Shown here: positions 46,140-57,067 of the stretch, in pieces | How positions within the stretch are numbered: the stretch's first letter is position 1 | Layout of the letters: each line of letters opens with the position of its first letter | Source: Elsinoe arachidis | Lineage: Eukaryota > Ascomycota > Dothideomycetes > Myriangiales > Elsinoaceae | Reading direction: 5' to 3' | Assembly (NCBI GenBank): GCA_013372555.1 | Contig: JAAPAX010000006.1 | Coordinates: forward strand, 2,988,501 to 3,052,500 | Length of the DNA: 64,000 nucleotides | Made by a program: the position numbers and the translations under genes | The notes under the pieces: generated by a model | The model's input: the letters and a program-made list of their open reading frames with translations, nothing else | What the model was told of the DNA's origin: nothing | Databases searched by the model: none

Positions 46140-48250
46140 TCAAACCGCTACCTCCTTAATCCTCACCCCACTGCCATCATCCACATTATTCAGCCCCTTC
46201 ACCCAAGCCCTCTTCTCCTCCTTCCCCCTCCTCCTCACCCACCCCAACAACCTCAACGCCCCATTCGGCGTCACCCCCTCCACCCGCCTCGCCTGCCCCA
46301 GACTCTCCGGCCTCGTCTCACTCAACACCTTCTTCTCCTCGAAACTCAAACCCACAACCCCTTCATAGTCCAAATCGTTCGGCAGCTCCAGCTCCTCATC
46401 TCTGAGAAACGCGCGAATACTAGCCTCCTGCGCCACTACGTACGGTGCGTAGATGGCTTCTATATGCACCCTTCGCTGGATCTCAGGAGAGTAGTTGGAT
46501 AGCGAGGGGATGAGCGGGAGGAGTTGCTCGGGGTTTGCGGAGGGGAGGCGGAGGATGTCGAATGCTGAGCGCTTGGTTGTGTCAACTCGTACGGGGAAGG
46601 AGTGGGAGGACCAAGACTGCGAGGAGAGGCGGTGGGATTGCAGTGTTTCTTTCAAGGCAGAGATCTGGGATTGTGTGGAGAGGAAGCTGTCCCAGCGTTT
46701 TGGGGAGATGATTCCTGATGCTTGGCCGAGGGGGGTCAGCCGGGTGTCGGCGTTGTCGGCGCGGGCGGACATGCGGTATTCGCTGCGGGAGGTGAACATG
46801 CGGTAGGGTTCGGACACGCCCTTTGTGATGAGGTCGTCGATCATGATGCCGATGTAGCCGTCGCTTCGGGTCAGAGTGAGTGCTGGGCGGGAGAGGGAGG
46901 AGAGGCCCGCGTTGATGCCGGCGATGATGCCTTGGGCGGCGGCTTCTTCGTAGCCTGTAGTGCCGTTGATTTGGCCGGCGAGGAACAGGCCGGGGATGAG
47001 TTTGGTTTCGAGAGTGGAGCGGAGGGAGCGTGGGTCGATGTAGTCGTATTCCACACCGTAGCCGGGTTGGAGCATGGTGACGTTTTCGAGGCCGCGGATG
47101 GTGCGGAGCATGGCTTCTTGGGCTTCGGCGGGGACGGTCATGGAGATGCCGTTTGGGTAGATGACGTCGGTAGAGAAGCCTTCGGGTTCGAGCCAGATGA
47201 TGTGGGAGTCTTTGGAGGTGAATCGGATGACTTTGGATTCGATGGAGGGACAGTATCGAGGGCCTTTGACAGTTTCGCGGATGTGGATAGATTTGTCGAG
47301 GTTGGCTCGGATGATATCGTGGGTGGCGGAGTTGGTATGTGTTGACCAGCAGTTGAGCTGGTCTTTCACGGATACAGTAGAATTGAGGTAGCTGAACGGG
47401 GTGGGTGGGTCATCACCAGGTTGGACTTCGAGTGTTGAAAAGTCTATACTTTTAGCAGACAGTCGTGGTGGTGTGCCAGTCTTTAGTCTGCCCATCTTGA
47501 AGCCTGCTGTTCTTAATGAATTGCTCAATCCGAAGGTCGCAGCTTCACCCATCCGTCCAGACGGAAACACATCCAGTCCAATATGGATCTCGCCACCCAG
47601 AAAGGTACCGGTCGTGATGACAACATTGTTGGTCGGAATGACCTGACCACCCTCGAGACGTACACCTTTGATCTGACCATGCGATCCATCGGCGGTCGCT
47701 TCGTGGTCCACAATGATGTCGGCGACCTTGCCCTGCAGCACACTCAGTCCAGGATAGGTGGTGATCTCCTCACGCATGTGCTGCTTGTAGAGTTCACGGT
47801 CGATCTGAGCCCGAGGCCCCCAGACAGCTGGTCCTTTTCGACTGTTCAGGACACGGAACTGCACTCCAGCTTTGTCGACGATTCTGCCAACAACTCCATC
47901 TAGCGCATCTACCTCACGCAACATGGTCCCCTTTCCGATTCCACCGAAGGAAGGATTGCATGAGCACACGCCGAGGTTGTCGACAGATGGTGTGACAAGT
48001 GCTGTCCTGGCGCCAGTCCGGGCAGCTGCAGCTGAAGCCTCGCAGCCAGCATGGCCGCCTCCTATTACAACTACATCATATGGACTGGATTGTTGTCAGC
48101 TAATGTCTTGCTGAGATGCATGCTCCTTGCGACTAACTTTGTGCTGCGGTCAGAGACGGTGGCAAAGGTCCGTCTCAAAACCGACGACCGCTGCACTCGC
48201 GATGCATGCGCGACAGACTGTCTTGCAGCTACCGAGAGAGCAAATCGCAT
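46140..48250 (-). CDS. MTO1: Mitochondrial tRNA uridine-modifying protein MTO1 (MnmG/GidA family)
   Basis: FAD-dependent enzyme that with Mss1 installs the carboxymethylaminomethyl group on wobble U34 of mitochondrial tRNAs. Exons 48,138-48,250 and 46,140-48,084 flank a 53-bp intron (GTTAGT...CCAG, branch GCTGAC) and give 685 residues. The start at 48,250 gives MRFALSVAARQSVAHASRVQ, a typical matrix-targeting helix. The Rossmann FAD motif spans the splice: PYDVVVIGGGHAGCEASAAA. Family signatures follow: CSCNPSFGGIGKGTMLREVD, GPAVWGPRAQIDRELY, VVITTGTFLGGEIHIGL, RLKTGTPPRL, RYCPSIESKVIRF, MTVPAEAQEAMLRTIRGLEN, GQINGTTGYEEAAAQGIIAG, FTSRSEYRMSARADNADTRL. A longer in-frame start at 48,388 is possible but lacks the targeting character. 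It ends 148 bp from the converging CBC1 gene. Confidence 0.95.
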
Positions 48251-49219
48251 CGCCAAACCTCGGTATATGCAATGGAGATGTATGGATCGTGATATATGGT
48301 ATGCAAGGGAAAGGTCCGAAATCCGATTTGGGACTAGCGTGACGAAATGTGATTGCGAGGGACAAATGCCAAGATTCCACGTGCTCAAGAAACAAAACCA
48401 GGCGTGTCAGGCTTGGCCACTTTGCTCGCAATTTGCCATGACCTTTTGACTCTGAGTGTGAATACGCATGTCTCTTCCCCAGTTTCCGCAGGTTGCCTTG
48501 TCGCTTCAGACTACTCTGCTCGGAAAGATGTGTCGCTCGCCTCATCAACCCGGTGGATGAAATATTGGACCCGCCAGCGCATGCGACCCTACCAGCAGCT
48601 ACTACTGTACCTCTTCAGGGTACAGCTGTGCCTCTTGGTTAAACTTTCCTGGCCCGAGTATCGTCTCCCAAGCTCTGTCAAGCAATCTATCTCCAGACCG
48701 ACTGATCTAGCCTCGCTTCATTACAGGATACTGCACCGAGGCACCGAGATCAAGCTCATGCAGTCCCAATAGTCTCTCCACCGGTCGCTGCTCATTCTGC
48801 CACACGAGGCTTGAAATGTCGTCGCAACCACAAATTGCATGCGGCGTAGTCTCGTCTCCCGTATCAGCGCATGGACCCTTGGACGTGCCTGGAGATCATT
48901 TGGAGATCACAGGCACCGTTCTTCCCTTCCTTCCCTCTTTGGCCCGAGGCTCGGAGCGAACTTTCTACTAGTTTTCCACGCATGTCAATCCCTAGCGGCG
49001 CCGCCGAACAGTGCCGCAATTTGCGCAACCCATTTGACGTGTTTCGCCATCCATTGGCCGTACCGCCTGTTTGCCAGAGTCGTGGCTTTCGGTTGCTGGA
49101 CGATACTTGATGGCGTGGGCAGTCTATATTGCAGAGAGGTAAGGCTTGGGCAGATTCTTATATGATCGGGAGGCCCGCCGAAGGTTTTGCTCTATCTTCT
49201 CTGGTCAGATACTACCACA
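48251..49219. other. Divergent intergenic region between MTO1 and the FAD oxidase
   Basis: About 970 bp separating two outward-facing genes, so both promoters should lie here. The open frames on both strands have no domain or splice support. Confidence 0.5.
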
Positions 49220-51054
49220 ATGCGTTCTATACTTCTGTCATTACTGCCTCTCACGGCCCCAGCCCTTGCTCAAAAGGTAGCAAAGACCTACCCAGGTGAT
49301 TTTGCCTACCCGAAACAGGCCGATTGGGATGCACTCAATGCTACCATTGGGGGCAACCTCGTCGCCGGCAAGCTCATTGCCAGTGCATGCTACCCTCCCA
49401 TCTCCGACCCAGTAGCATGCAAGGCCGCCGCCTCCTTCAGCAACGACGACATTCTCGTCCCACAGGATCCTCTGTTGGTCCAAGCACCTTGGTGGTCCGG
49501 CAACAAGTGTGTTGCAAGTCTTTCGGACACTGGAACCTGTGAGCTAGGCGCCTACCCCAACTATGTTGTGGCAGCGACGAGTGCACAACACGTCAGCGAA
49601 GGCATCAAGTTCGCAAAGAAATTCAATCTCCGGCTGAGTGTGAAGAACACCGGGCACGACTTCCTGGGCAGGTAGGTAGACTTGGAGGCAATGTCTGGTA
49701 GTAACTAACGTCATCTAGAAACCTCGGAGCCGGCTCACTCAGTATCTGGACATATGGTCTGCAAGGTGTGCAGATCATCGACAACTGGTTTCCCGCGGGT
49801 CCCAAGGGTTATGGTGCCAAAGGTCAAAAGGTGGCTCAATATGGTGCGGCCATCCAATTTGGACAGCTCTACGACGCAGCAAGAAAGGGAGGTGTGACAG
49901 TCGTCGGCGGAGCGGACAGCGTGAGTGGTAGTACTTCGGAACCATCGAGCAATACTGATGTCAGGTAGACCGTCGGTGCAGGTGGTGGATGGATACAGGG
50001 AGGAGGCCATGGCCGTCTTTCGAACAACTTCGGCATGGGAGTCGATCAGGTCCTCGAGTACGAGGTTGTCCTACCAGACGGTCGCATCGTGACTGCAAAC
50101 AAGAACAGCTACTCCGACCTCTTCAGCGCTCTTCTCGGTGGAGGAGGTGGCACCTTCGGCGTAACTACCAAGATTACCATCAAGTCCTACCCTCGATTCC
50201 CCGCCGTGGGCTGCGCCAACATCGCCGTCACTCCCAACCCCAACGCCACCACCGGAGGCTTTGCCGAAGCCATGGCCTACTTCTTGACACAATCTGGCAA
50301 ATTCGTCGACTTTGGTCTTACTGGGTATCCCAACCTGTTCCCCAACAGCTTCTCCGGTCCTTTCACGGCCGCCGGCAAGACGAATGACGAGGTCCTGGCA
50401 TTCCTCGCTCCAGTCATTGAGGGCGTCAAAGCTCGTGGCGCCTCCATTACTGTCACTCCAATGGTGATCTCTGACCCCTCAGACCTGGCCGTGCCCAATA
50501 CCGACGGCAATGTCGGCACAAACCAGACTCAACCTGGTAATGTCATCTTCGGCTCGCGTCTCCTCTCTCGCAAGGGTCTGTCCGATGAAGCAACTCTCAC
50601 CAACTTGCTCAAGACCCTCTTCAGCAATGGCTTCTACGCTCTCCCTTACCCTGTTCTCGGTGGTCAGGTCACCAAGAACGCTTTGACCACTCTCGACTTT
50701 GGTCTCAATCCAGCCTGGAGAACAGCCATCATGCACTTCATCTTCGTTGATCTAGGTGCCGCCCGCTTCTCGCTCGACACTGTCGCCATCAAGGCCGCAC
50801 ACAAGCGTATTGTCGATGTCATCAACCCCGTCGTCGACCCACTCAGTGTCAACTCCGGTGCCTACCTCAACGAGGCCAACTACCAGGAGCCCAACCCGAA
50901 GAAGACCTTTTGGGGCGGTGAGCTCAGATACAACAGGCTCTTGAGCATCAAGAAGAAGTACGATCCTACCAACGTCTTCTGGTGCAACCCATGCGTGGGT
51001 TTCGAGGCCTTCACCCAGGGTGATGACGGAAAGCTTTACGTTGCTGGTTCATAG
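49220..51054 (+). CDS. Secreted FAD-linked oxidase, berberine-bridge-enzyme-like
   Basis: Vanillyl-alcohol-oxidase superfamily flavoprotein with an N-terminal signal peptide (MRSILLSLLPLTAPALAQ), so extracellular. Exons 49,220-49,671, 49,719-49,920 and 49,969-51,054 (introns 47 and 48 bp) give 579 residues. The FAD-binding PCMH domain reads YPNYVVAATSAQHVSEGIKF, then LRLSVKNTGHDFLGR with the His expected to carry FAD, then GAGGGWIQGGGHGRLSNNFG and ALLGGGGGTFGVTTKITIK. The C-terminal BBE segment is YLNEANYQEPNPKKTFWGGE and RYNRLLSIKKKYDPTNVFWC. The Cys that forms the second flavin link in bicovalent members (usual context G-x-C-P-T-V-G) is absent: here the segment reads GGADSTVGAG. A single covalent FAD bond is inferred. 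The substrate is unknown; sugar or aromatic alcohol oxidation is possible. An ATG 33 bp upstream is in frame but would spoil the signal peptide. Confidence 0.9.
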
Positions 51055-51341
51055 CGTGCATTGGGCGGACAGCGTTTTCTTGTCTAGGTATTCCTTATCA
51101 AAATGTACATATGCAATTCATCTTCATAATCAGATTGTGACTCTGGAGTTGTGGTCCCGTCAGCACTAAGAAGATGCACGAGGGCCGAACCCTTGCCAAG
51201 CACCCACGCTTCTCTGACGTCTGCGGTGTGTGAAACTTTGCCCCGCCGCCCTTGTCTGCATGAATTTCTAATAATCCTCGAAACTTCACCTCTTCACCAA
51301 ATTGCCAATCGCGGCATATCAGTCCCTTCACCATCGCAATC
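51055..51341. other. Short intergenic region upstream of LSG1
   Basis: 287 bp containing the oxidase 3' end and the LSG1 promoter. Nothing else is visible. Confidence 0.5.
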
Positions 51342-53360
51342 ATGGTGCTCGCCAAATCCAAAAACTCGGTTGGCCTGGGCAACTCGCTCATGAACGACCG
51401 CTTCGGCAAAGGTCGTTCCTCGATGCACCGCCAAACTACGACACCGAATGGCAGTATCGCCCGTGTAGGCGAAGACGGCCAACGCTACATCACAAACAAC
51501 AAGAAAGATGCGGCGTACATGAAGATGCGCTCCGTCACTGAGCAAGCGGCCTTGGACGAGTTCTTGTCGACCGCAGAGCTGGCAGGCACAGACTTCACGG
51601 CGGAGAAGATGAACAATGTAAAGATCATTCACAGGGATCAGAAGAATCCATATCTACTCTCGGCAGCTGAGGAGAGGGCGGTGGTGCGGAAGCAAGAGCG
51701 GAATCGAGGGCGGCTGACGATTCCGAGACGGCCACCTTGGGATAAAGGCACAACGAGAGATGAGCTGGATCGCATGGAGAGGGAGAGCTTGCTGGAGTGG
51801 AGAAGGGGACTGGCTGAAGTGCAGGAGAACCAGGATCTACTCATGACGCCATTCGAGAGGAATTTGGAGGTATGGAGACAATTGTGGAGGGTCATTGAGA
51901 GGAGTGATTTGGTCGTGCAAATTGTGGACGCGAGGAATCCGCTACTGTTCCGCAGTGAGGATTTGGAGAAATATGTCAAGGAGGGGGATGAGAGGAAGAG
52001 GAACTTACTGTTGGTGAACAAGGCGGACATGATGACCATCGAGCAGAGAAGGGTGTGGGCAGAGTATTTTACAAAAGTTGGCATCAGGTTCAGGTTCTTT
52101 TCGGCTGAATTGGCGAAGGAAGCAAACGAGGCGAGAGGACTGGACGAGGACATACCGGAGAAGGACATTGCGGCACAAGTGGAAGCGGACAATCTTGCTG
52201 AGCAGGCCGAAGAGGTGGCTGACGAAGGCCATGTGGCAGAAGAGGCGGAGAAGCTCAACATCGAAGACGCAGAAACCATCTCTGACTCGGACTCGGACGC
52301 TGGCGTGCCCCTGTCTATGGACGAGCAAACACGCATCCTCACGACAGACGACCTCGAAGCACTCTTCCTCGCTCACGCTCCTCGCATCGCCGAACCAGCC
52401 GATAGAAAGATCCAGATCGGTCTTGTCGGTTATCCCAACGTTGGTAAATCCTCCACCATCAACTCTCTCCTCGGCGCAAAGCGAGTATCAGTGTCGAGCA
52501 CACCGGGAAAGACCAAGCACTTTCAAACCATCCACCTCTCCTCCCGCATCGTCCTCTGCGATTGTCCCGGGCTCGTATTTCCCAACTTTGCCAGCACAAA
52601 AGCAGAATTGGTCGTCAACGGCGTTCTCCCCATCGATCAGCTCCGCGAATGGGCCGGACCCATGGGTCTTGTCGCTCAACGAGTACCCCAATTCTGGCTC
52701 GAAGGCACATACGGCATGAAGATCGATGTGCGACCAGAAGAAGAAGGCGGCACCGGCATTCCCACAGGTGAAGAAGTAGCCAGAGCACTAGGCGAAGCAC
52801 GAGGCTACCGTGCCGGCGGCGCGGGTGGTGCAGCAGACATGTCACGAGCAGCCCGTGTCGTTCTCAAAGACTTCGTAAAAGGCAAGCTGCTCTACTGTGA
52901 AGCGCCACCGGACTGGGACGGACACGACTTCAACGCTGGTCTTTACGAAGGCCGCATCCCTCGCAAAGGCAAGCAAATCGAGGAAGATGACTTCTCAGAC
53001 GCAGAGACAGAAGGCGTCGCATCCACCCTCCCCGGCAGCGACGACGTCATCCCCCTCCCGTCCGCCGTGCCACAAGGCCGCAAGACACAAGCGCTGGACA
53101 AGCGCTTCTTTGCGCCGGGTCAGGGCAAAGGACAGATGAACATGCCGTTCCACCACAAGTACACCGAGCAAGGACAAGTGGACGTGGAGTCTGTGGGACC
53201 GATTGGCGGGAAGCAATTGAGTGGGAGGAAGGCGAGGACGATGATTGCATTGGACAAGGACATGGATCCGGAGGACGTGAAGATGGCGATGGGTGGGGGA
53301 AAGAAGCATTTCAAGGCGAATAAGAGGGCGGCGAAGAAGGTGAGGGCGGAGTATGAGTAA
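51342..53360 (+). CDS. LSG1: Large subunit GTPase Lsg1 (60S export-adaptor release)
   Basis: Cytoplasmic circularly permuted GTPase needed to release the export adaptor Nmd3 from late pre-60S subunits. Single exon, 672 residues. The N-terminal Lys/Arg-rich region (VLAKSKNSVGLGNSLMNDRF) binds the pre-ribosome. GTPase motifs occur in permuted order: VVQIVDARNPLLF, then G4 NKAD in LLLVNKADMM, then G1 GYPNVGKSS (about residue 363), G2 region SVSSTPGKTKHFQT, and G3 DCPGLVFP (about 407). An acidic Glu/Ala/Asp insertion (about 270-330) separates the halves. The C-terminus is Lys-rich (KKHFKANKRAAKKVR). Length and order match fungal Lsg1. The first ATG is followed immediately by the conserved N-terminus, so the start is secure. 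Confidence 0.96.
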   Translation: MVLAKSKNSVGLGNSLMNDRFGKGRSSMHRQTTTPNGSIARVGEDGQRYITNNKKDAAYMKMRSVTEQAALDEFLSTAELAGTDFTAEKMNNVKIIHRDQKNPYLLSAAEERAVVRKQERNRGRLTIPRRPPWDKGTTRDELDRMERESLLEWRRGLAEVQENQDLLMTPFERNLEVWRQLWRVIERSDLVVQIVDARNPLLFRSEDLEKYVKEGDERKRNLLLVNKADMMTIEQRRVWAEYFTKVGIRFRFFSAELAKEANEARGLDEDIPEKDIAAQVEADNLAEQAEEVADEGHVAEEAEKLNIEDAETISDSDSDAGVPLSMDEQTRILTTDDLEALFLAHAPRIAEPADRKIQIGLVGYPNVGKSSTINSLLGAKRVSVSSTPGKTKHFQTIHLSSRIVLCDCPGLVFPNFASTKAELVVNGVLPIDQLREWAGPMGLVAQRVPQFWLEGTYGMKIDVRPEEEGGTGIPTGEEVARALGEARGYRAGGAGGAADMSRAARVVLKDFVKGKLLYCEAPPDWDGHDFNAGLYEGRIPRKGKQIEEDDFSDAETEGVASTLPGSDDVIPLPSAVPQGRKTQALDKRFFAPGQGKGQMNMPFHHKYTEQGQVDVESVGPIGGKQLSGRKARTMIALDKDMDPEDVKMAMGGGKKHFKANKRAAKKVRAEYE

Positions 53361-54012
53361 GACTTGGCTGGTGGTGAGATCCAGGGAGGAGAAGGAGAGG
53401 GAGAGAGGGGGGAGTAGCATTATGTGCAGATACCCATTGCATCATGGAAGCATTGCTGGCGTTTGCTCGGGCGAACACTCAAGACGTTGTGCTCTTTTGT
53501 TTGCATGCCTGCCATGGCTGTTTTGATATTACGAACACAGAACAATTGAAACGATCTTATAAATGGACACAGCAAGTCAAGGGTTTCGTCGGCCACAAGC
53601 ATTTGGTGAGCAAGTGGGTATTGCCAGAGCTGAGAATTCTTCTATGCATTCCTGTACATGATGTAATATCTCTCCGGTACTGTGAACCATCCGAATACCC
53701 AGTCGTTTTACACAGCTCCTATGGCAGAGATCGAGGCTTGGTGCAGCGCCGCGACAGTCCACGTGTGTCGAAGCAATGATTTGCTCTCAAGTATGTCGTT
53801 CTACCGAGCACGTGGTGGCGGCGGTTTGCGCGAGCCTCCTGCTCCAATGGTCCCCGCTCAACATCCGCCTCTCCTATGGTCTCTCTACCAGTCCAAAGAT
53901 ATCGTACACTCTCTCTCCACAGCCCCCTCCCTCTTCCCTCTTCACCTCCTCTAGGCCCTATCCCGGCTGAATTATGACCCTCTTCCCCCCTCTCTTCCAT
54001 GTTCCTCATCCC
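53361..54012. other. Convergent intergenic region between LSG1 and TIM8
   Basis: About 650 bp holding two facing 3' ends. The minus-strand side near TIM8 is purine-rich. No gene or RNA is supported. Confidence 0.5.
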
Positions 54013-54373
54013 CTATGACCTCCCCCTCATAGTCTCCAAATGCCTCAAAACCGTCAAGTTCGCATCCATAAACCTATCCACACAGTTCTGCATGCAAGGT
54101 TGCTCGTACCGATCCAGTTGACCCTGGGTGATCTTGCCGGTGATGCATTTCTTGAAGCAAGTATCCGTGAGGTTATGTATCGCTATCGTTACGCTATCAG
54201 TAACTGATGAAGACAAAGTAGTGGGACTGGGGAGGTAGGGGAGACTCACATGATTGTAACCTTGCCTTTTGGCTCTCCGAGACGGCGAATTGTTGCAGGT
54301 CTTGCTTCTCGGCGTTGGAGAGCTTGGTGGGGTCGAGGTTGTCGAGGGCTGAGGGCTGGGTGAGGGAGTCCAT
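54013..54373 (-). CDS. TIM8: Small TIM chaperone Tim8 (mitochondrial intermembrane space)
   Basis: Chaperone that with Tim13 escorts hydrophobic precursors across the intermembrane space. Exons 54,250-54,373 and 54,013-54,182 flank a 67-bp intron (GTGAGT...GATAG) and give 97 residues. The N-terminal helix reads KLSNAEKQDLQQFAVSESQK. The twin Cx3C motif is intact: CFKKC and CMQNC, separated by 16 residues. The sequence IHNLTDTCFKKCITGKI fits Tim8 rather than Tim9, 10 or 13. The start is the first ATG before the conserved helix. The acceptor was chosen because it restores frame (Ser split T|CG). A longer frame running back to 54,576 is an artefact of reading through the intron. Confidence 0.92.
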
Positions 54374-55168
54374 GGTGAGGAGAGTAGTCGATTGTTGTAC
54401 GAAGCGAGATTGTGCAGCCTTGGAGTTGGGGATGGTGTGGTCAAGACTGGCTGGTCAGAAAAGTTGAAGTCGGAGCTTGGCGATGGAGGTCCAACTTCGG
54501 AGATTCGCGGAGATAAAATGGTCGTTGCGTTTTTGTGCATTGCTGGAAAATTGAAGGCATCAAAGTCAAGCAGCAACTTAAGATGCTCGCTCGTAACTTA
54601 CGTTGAATCCATGCGGAAGAACAATCACTGACGGCACAGAGAACCATGAAGACAAAGTCAGAAACATTCAATACATTGGAATATGATTAGTGCAGGTGTG
54701 GATATCTCGTCTTTGAGTGTGCTCGAAATCAAAATTGACCATGTCCATGTTTTTCTTTTCCTTGATTCCATATGCCAATCTTTCTCGTCCATAGGTCTTG
54801 AGCCGCATCGGTAACCATTAGAGCGGACCCAAAACCGGGCGTCATTACTCCAAGACCGTCTCGCGTCCGCCATCTTCAAATGTCCAGGTATCGTACGTGT
54901 CGAATCGGGTGGGAGGAGAGTTGAAAACAGGTATCCAAAAATATCAGCATCATCTTGCGGCGTAAAATAGTACATGTAATGCTGAGGATGGTGGGGACAG
55001 CGAACCCCTCAAAATGCTCTTTGTTGAGATCTACTTTCGTAGCGTCGTAGTCGTTGTCATTCTTCGTCTACTTCGTGGGCGTGACGGGTTTGTACAGATG
55101 GGCGAGTTCTGCAAGTGTCGTATGCATAGCCATGTGAGACCGTTTCCATCGAGTCCTGCAGAGGGGAA
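54374..55168. other. Intergenic between TIM8 and the Pin4-like gene
   Basis: About 800 bp with the TIM8 promoter and the 3' UTR of the upstream gene, both on the minus strand. The open frames have no recognisable content. Confidence 0.5.
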
Positions 55169-57067
55169 CTACTCCGTTGCAGATTCGATGTTGGCAGATT
55201 GCTGAGAGAGCTCATCACTGCCGCGTGTCATATGGCCGTTCTGGCGGGGGCGAGAGAAGCCGGTGCCACGCTCGAGACCAGGACCGCGAGGCTGCCTGCT
55301 GGGCATGTTCTGTCCGCCAGTGGATACATCAGTGGCGCTGGCCGTGAAGGAGCGATGACCGCCGATAGTACCAAGACCGTCATTGTGGCCGCGGTCCCAG
55401 GAAGCCATACCTCGGAGAGTCCTTGGGCTGTTTCCAAAGCCATTTCCGAGGTTGAGATTACCGAGGCCGTTCACAAGGAGACCTTCGTCGCGACCACCGA
55501 AGCCACCAGCCGACTGAGGCATGGTGGGAGTGGTAGCAGACTGTGCCTCACGACCTTGCTCCTGGATGCGCTGAACATTGTTGGTCAAGCTCGTCGGGAA
55601 GCTAGCAGTGGATGGTACTGGTGAAGGAGTGTAAGAGCGCAGATCAGCAAAAGACTTTGCCGCTCTTAGGTTCTGATTCGCCGACAGATTGCTATTCGGG
55701 TTCTGGAAGGATGGAGGTAGGAATCCAGTCGATCCTTGTTGTCGAAGACCATACAGGCCACTATCTTGGTTGCGGACGTCATGGAAGTCAGTCGTGGCAG
55801 CGCGGCTCAAGGTCCTTCTCTGGTCGTTGCCGATGGCGGACAGCTGTGGGACAGGTGGGCTGAGGCGCTCGACAGGCGCTGACTTGAAGACATGAACAGC
55901 ACGTGACTCGCCAACACCCTTGGACATGTGCGCAAGGCCCATGTGGTGGGCGAGAGTGTGCACAATGCGGCGCTGCTGGGGTGTAAGATTAGGAGGAAGG
56001 ATAAGAACCTCATCCGGTGTGTTCTTGAAGACGGCAAGCTTTGTGTAGAACTCGAGAGTCTCTGGGTCATTCATGTCGACGGCTGGAGAAGATTAGCAGG
56101 CGCATGTGATGTGGAGAGAATTTGCATACCAGAAACCTGTCCCCGAGCAGACACAGGAGACGGAGAAGTGGCTGGAATGTTGGACAAGGACGACAGAGAA
56201 GGTTGAGTGTTGAGTGTAGGAGCCGCCATGGGTCTGTGTTGTTCCTCGAGCTGTCCCCTTCGCTCCCTCTTCTCGCGCTCGATGCGCTCCCGCTCAGCAG
56301 CTGGAAGCATTTTCTTGTACTCGACGCGCAATTTTCTGCCTTGAAGCTCGTAGTGGTTGAGCATGTCGATGACGCTGGCAGTCTCATCTGCGGATGTGAA
56401 GTTGGCAAAAGCCAGACCTCTGAAGATGCCATTATCAAAGTGATAATTGAAGGCATACGGGAGTGGGAGACCGAGTTCTGTCATGATGCCAACCAGCTGC
56501 TCCTTCTTGACTGCGAATGGGATATTCTTGATGACAATGGCAGTCGGGATGAGCTCTTCGTCAAGGTCGGAACCAAGTGTATCACCGCGATGAGGGGAAA
56601 TGCCCATACCGTGTCCGCTCAGACCCATGAAAGGTGGAACACCAGGCATCGGTGGTGCTTGGTCCATCCAGCCCTAGTTTGCATCAGTATTTGATCGCCG
56701 TACGGTGGTTCTTGGTATGACATACTGTCGGGAGAGCACTCCTGCCACGCGACGGCGGCTTCATGCTACGTGTTCCGCCCATTGAGCCGCTACCATTACC
56801 ACCAAATGCACCTCCATTCCACGTCTGAGCTCCCATATCGTATGGAGCAAAGTTTCCATGCATTGTTGCGGCCGTCATTCTATCATTAAAGCGTGGATTG
56901 TCGAATCGTGAGGATTGGTCGTCAGGTTGATAAAAGCCTGAGATGGAATTGGCAGCTGAATCGACAGGACGCGGAGACTGATGGATACCTTGAGATTGAA
57001 GGCGGTTTGGATTAGGGGAATAAGAAGGGGGATTGTCATAAAACATGTCCTGGCGATGGAAATTCAT
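55169..57067 (-). CDS. PIN4: RNA-binding protein with RRM and R3H domains (Pin4/Cip2-like)
   Basis: Post-transcriptional regulator; yeast Pin4/Mdt1 and fission yeast Cip1/Cip2 act in cell cycle and stress mRNA control. Exons 56,726-57,067, 56,130-56,673 and 55,169-56,082 (introns 52 and 47 bp) give 599 residues. The first 110 residues are Asn/Gln/Pro/Gly-rich. The RRM is at about 158-235: RNP2 TAIVIKNIPF, RNP1 RGLAFANF, end LRVEYKK. A charged helix (AERERIEREKRERRGQLEEQ) follows. The R3H-type domain is at about 297-362: NDPETLEFYTKLAVF, then LTPQQRRIVHTLAHHMGLAH, then RAVHVFK. The long Asn/Gly/Ser-rich tail is probably disordered. Splice joins are phase-consistent (Thr|Gly phase 0; Ala split G|CC). 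The Pin4 name rests on the RRM-linker-R3H order; naming is less certain than the domains. Confidence 0.87.
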
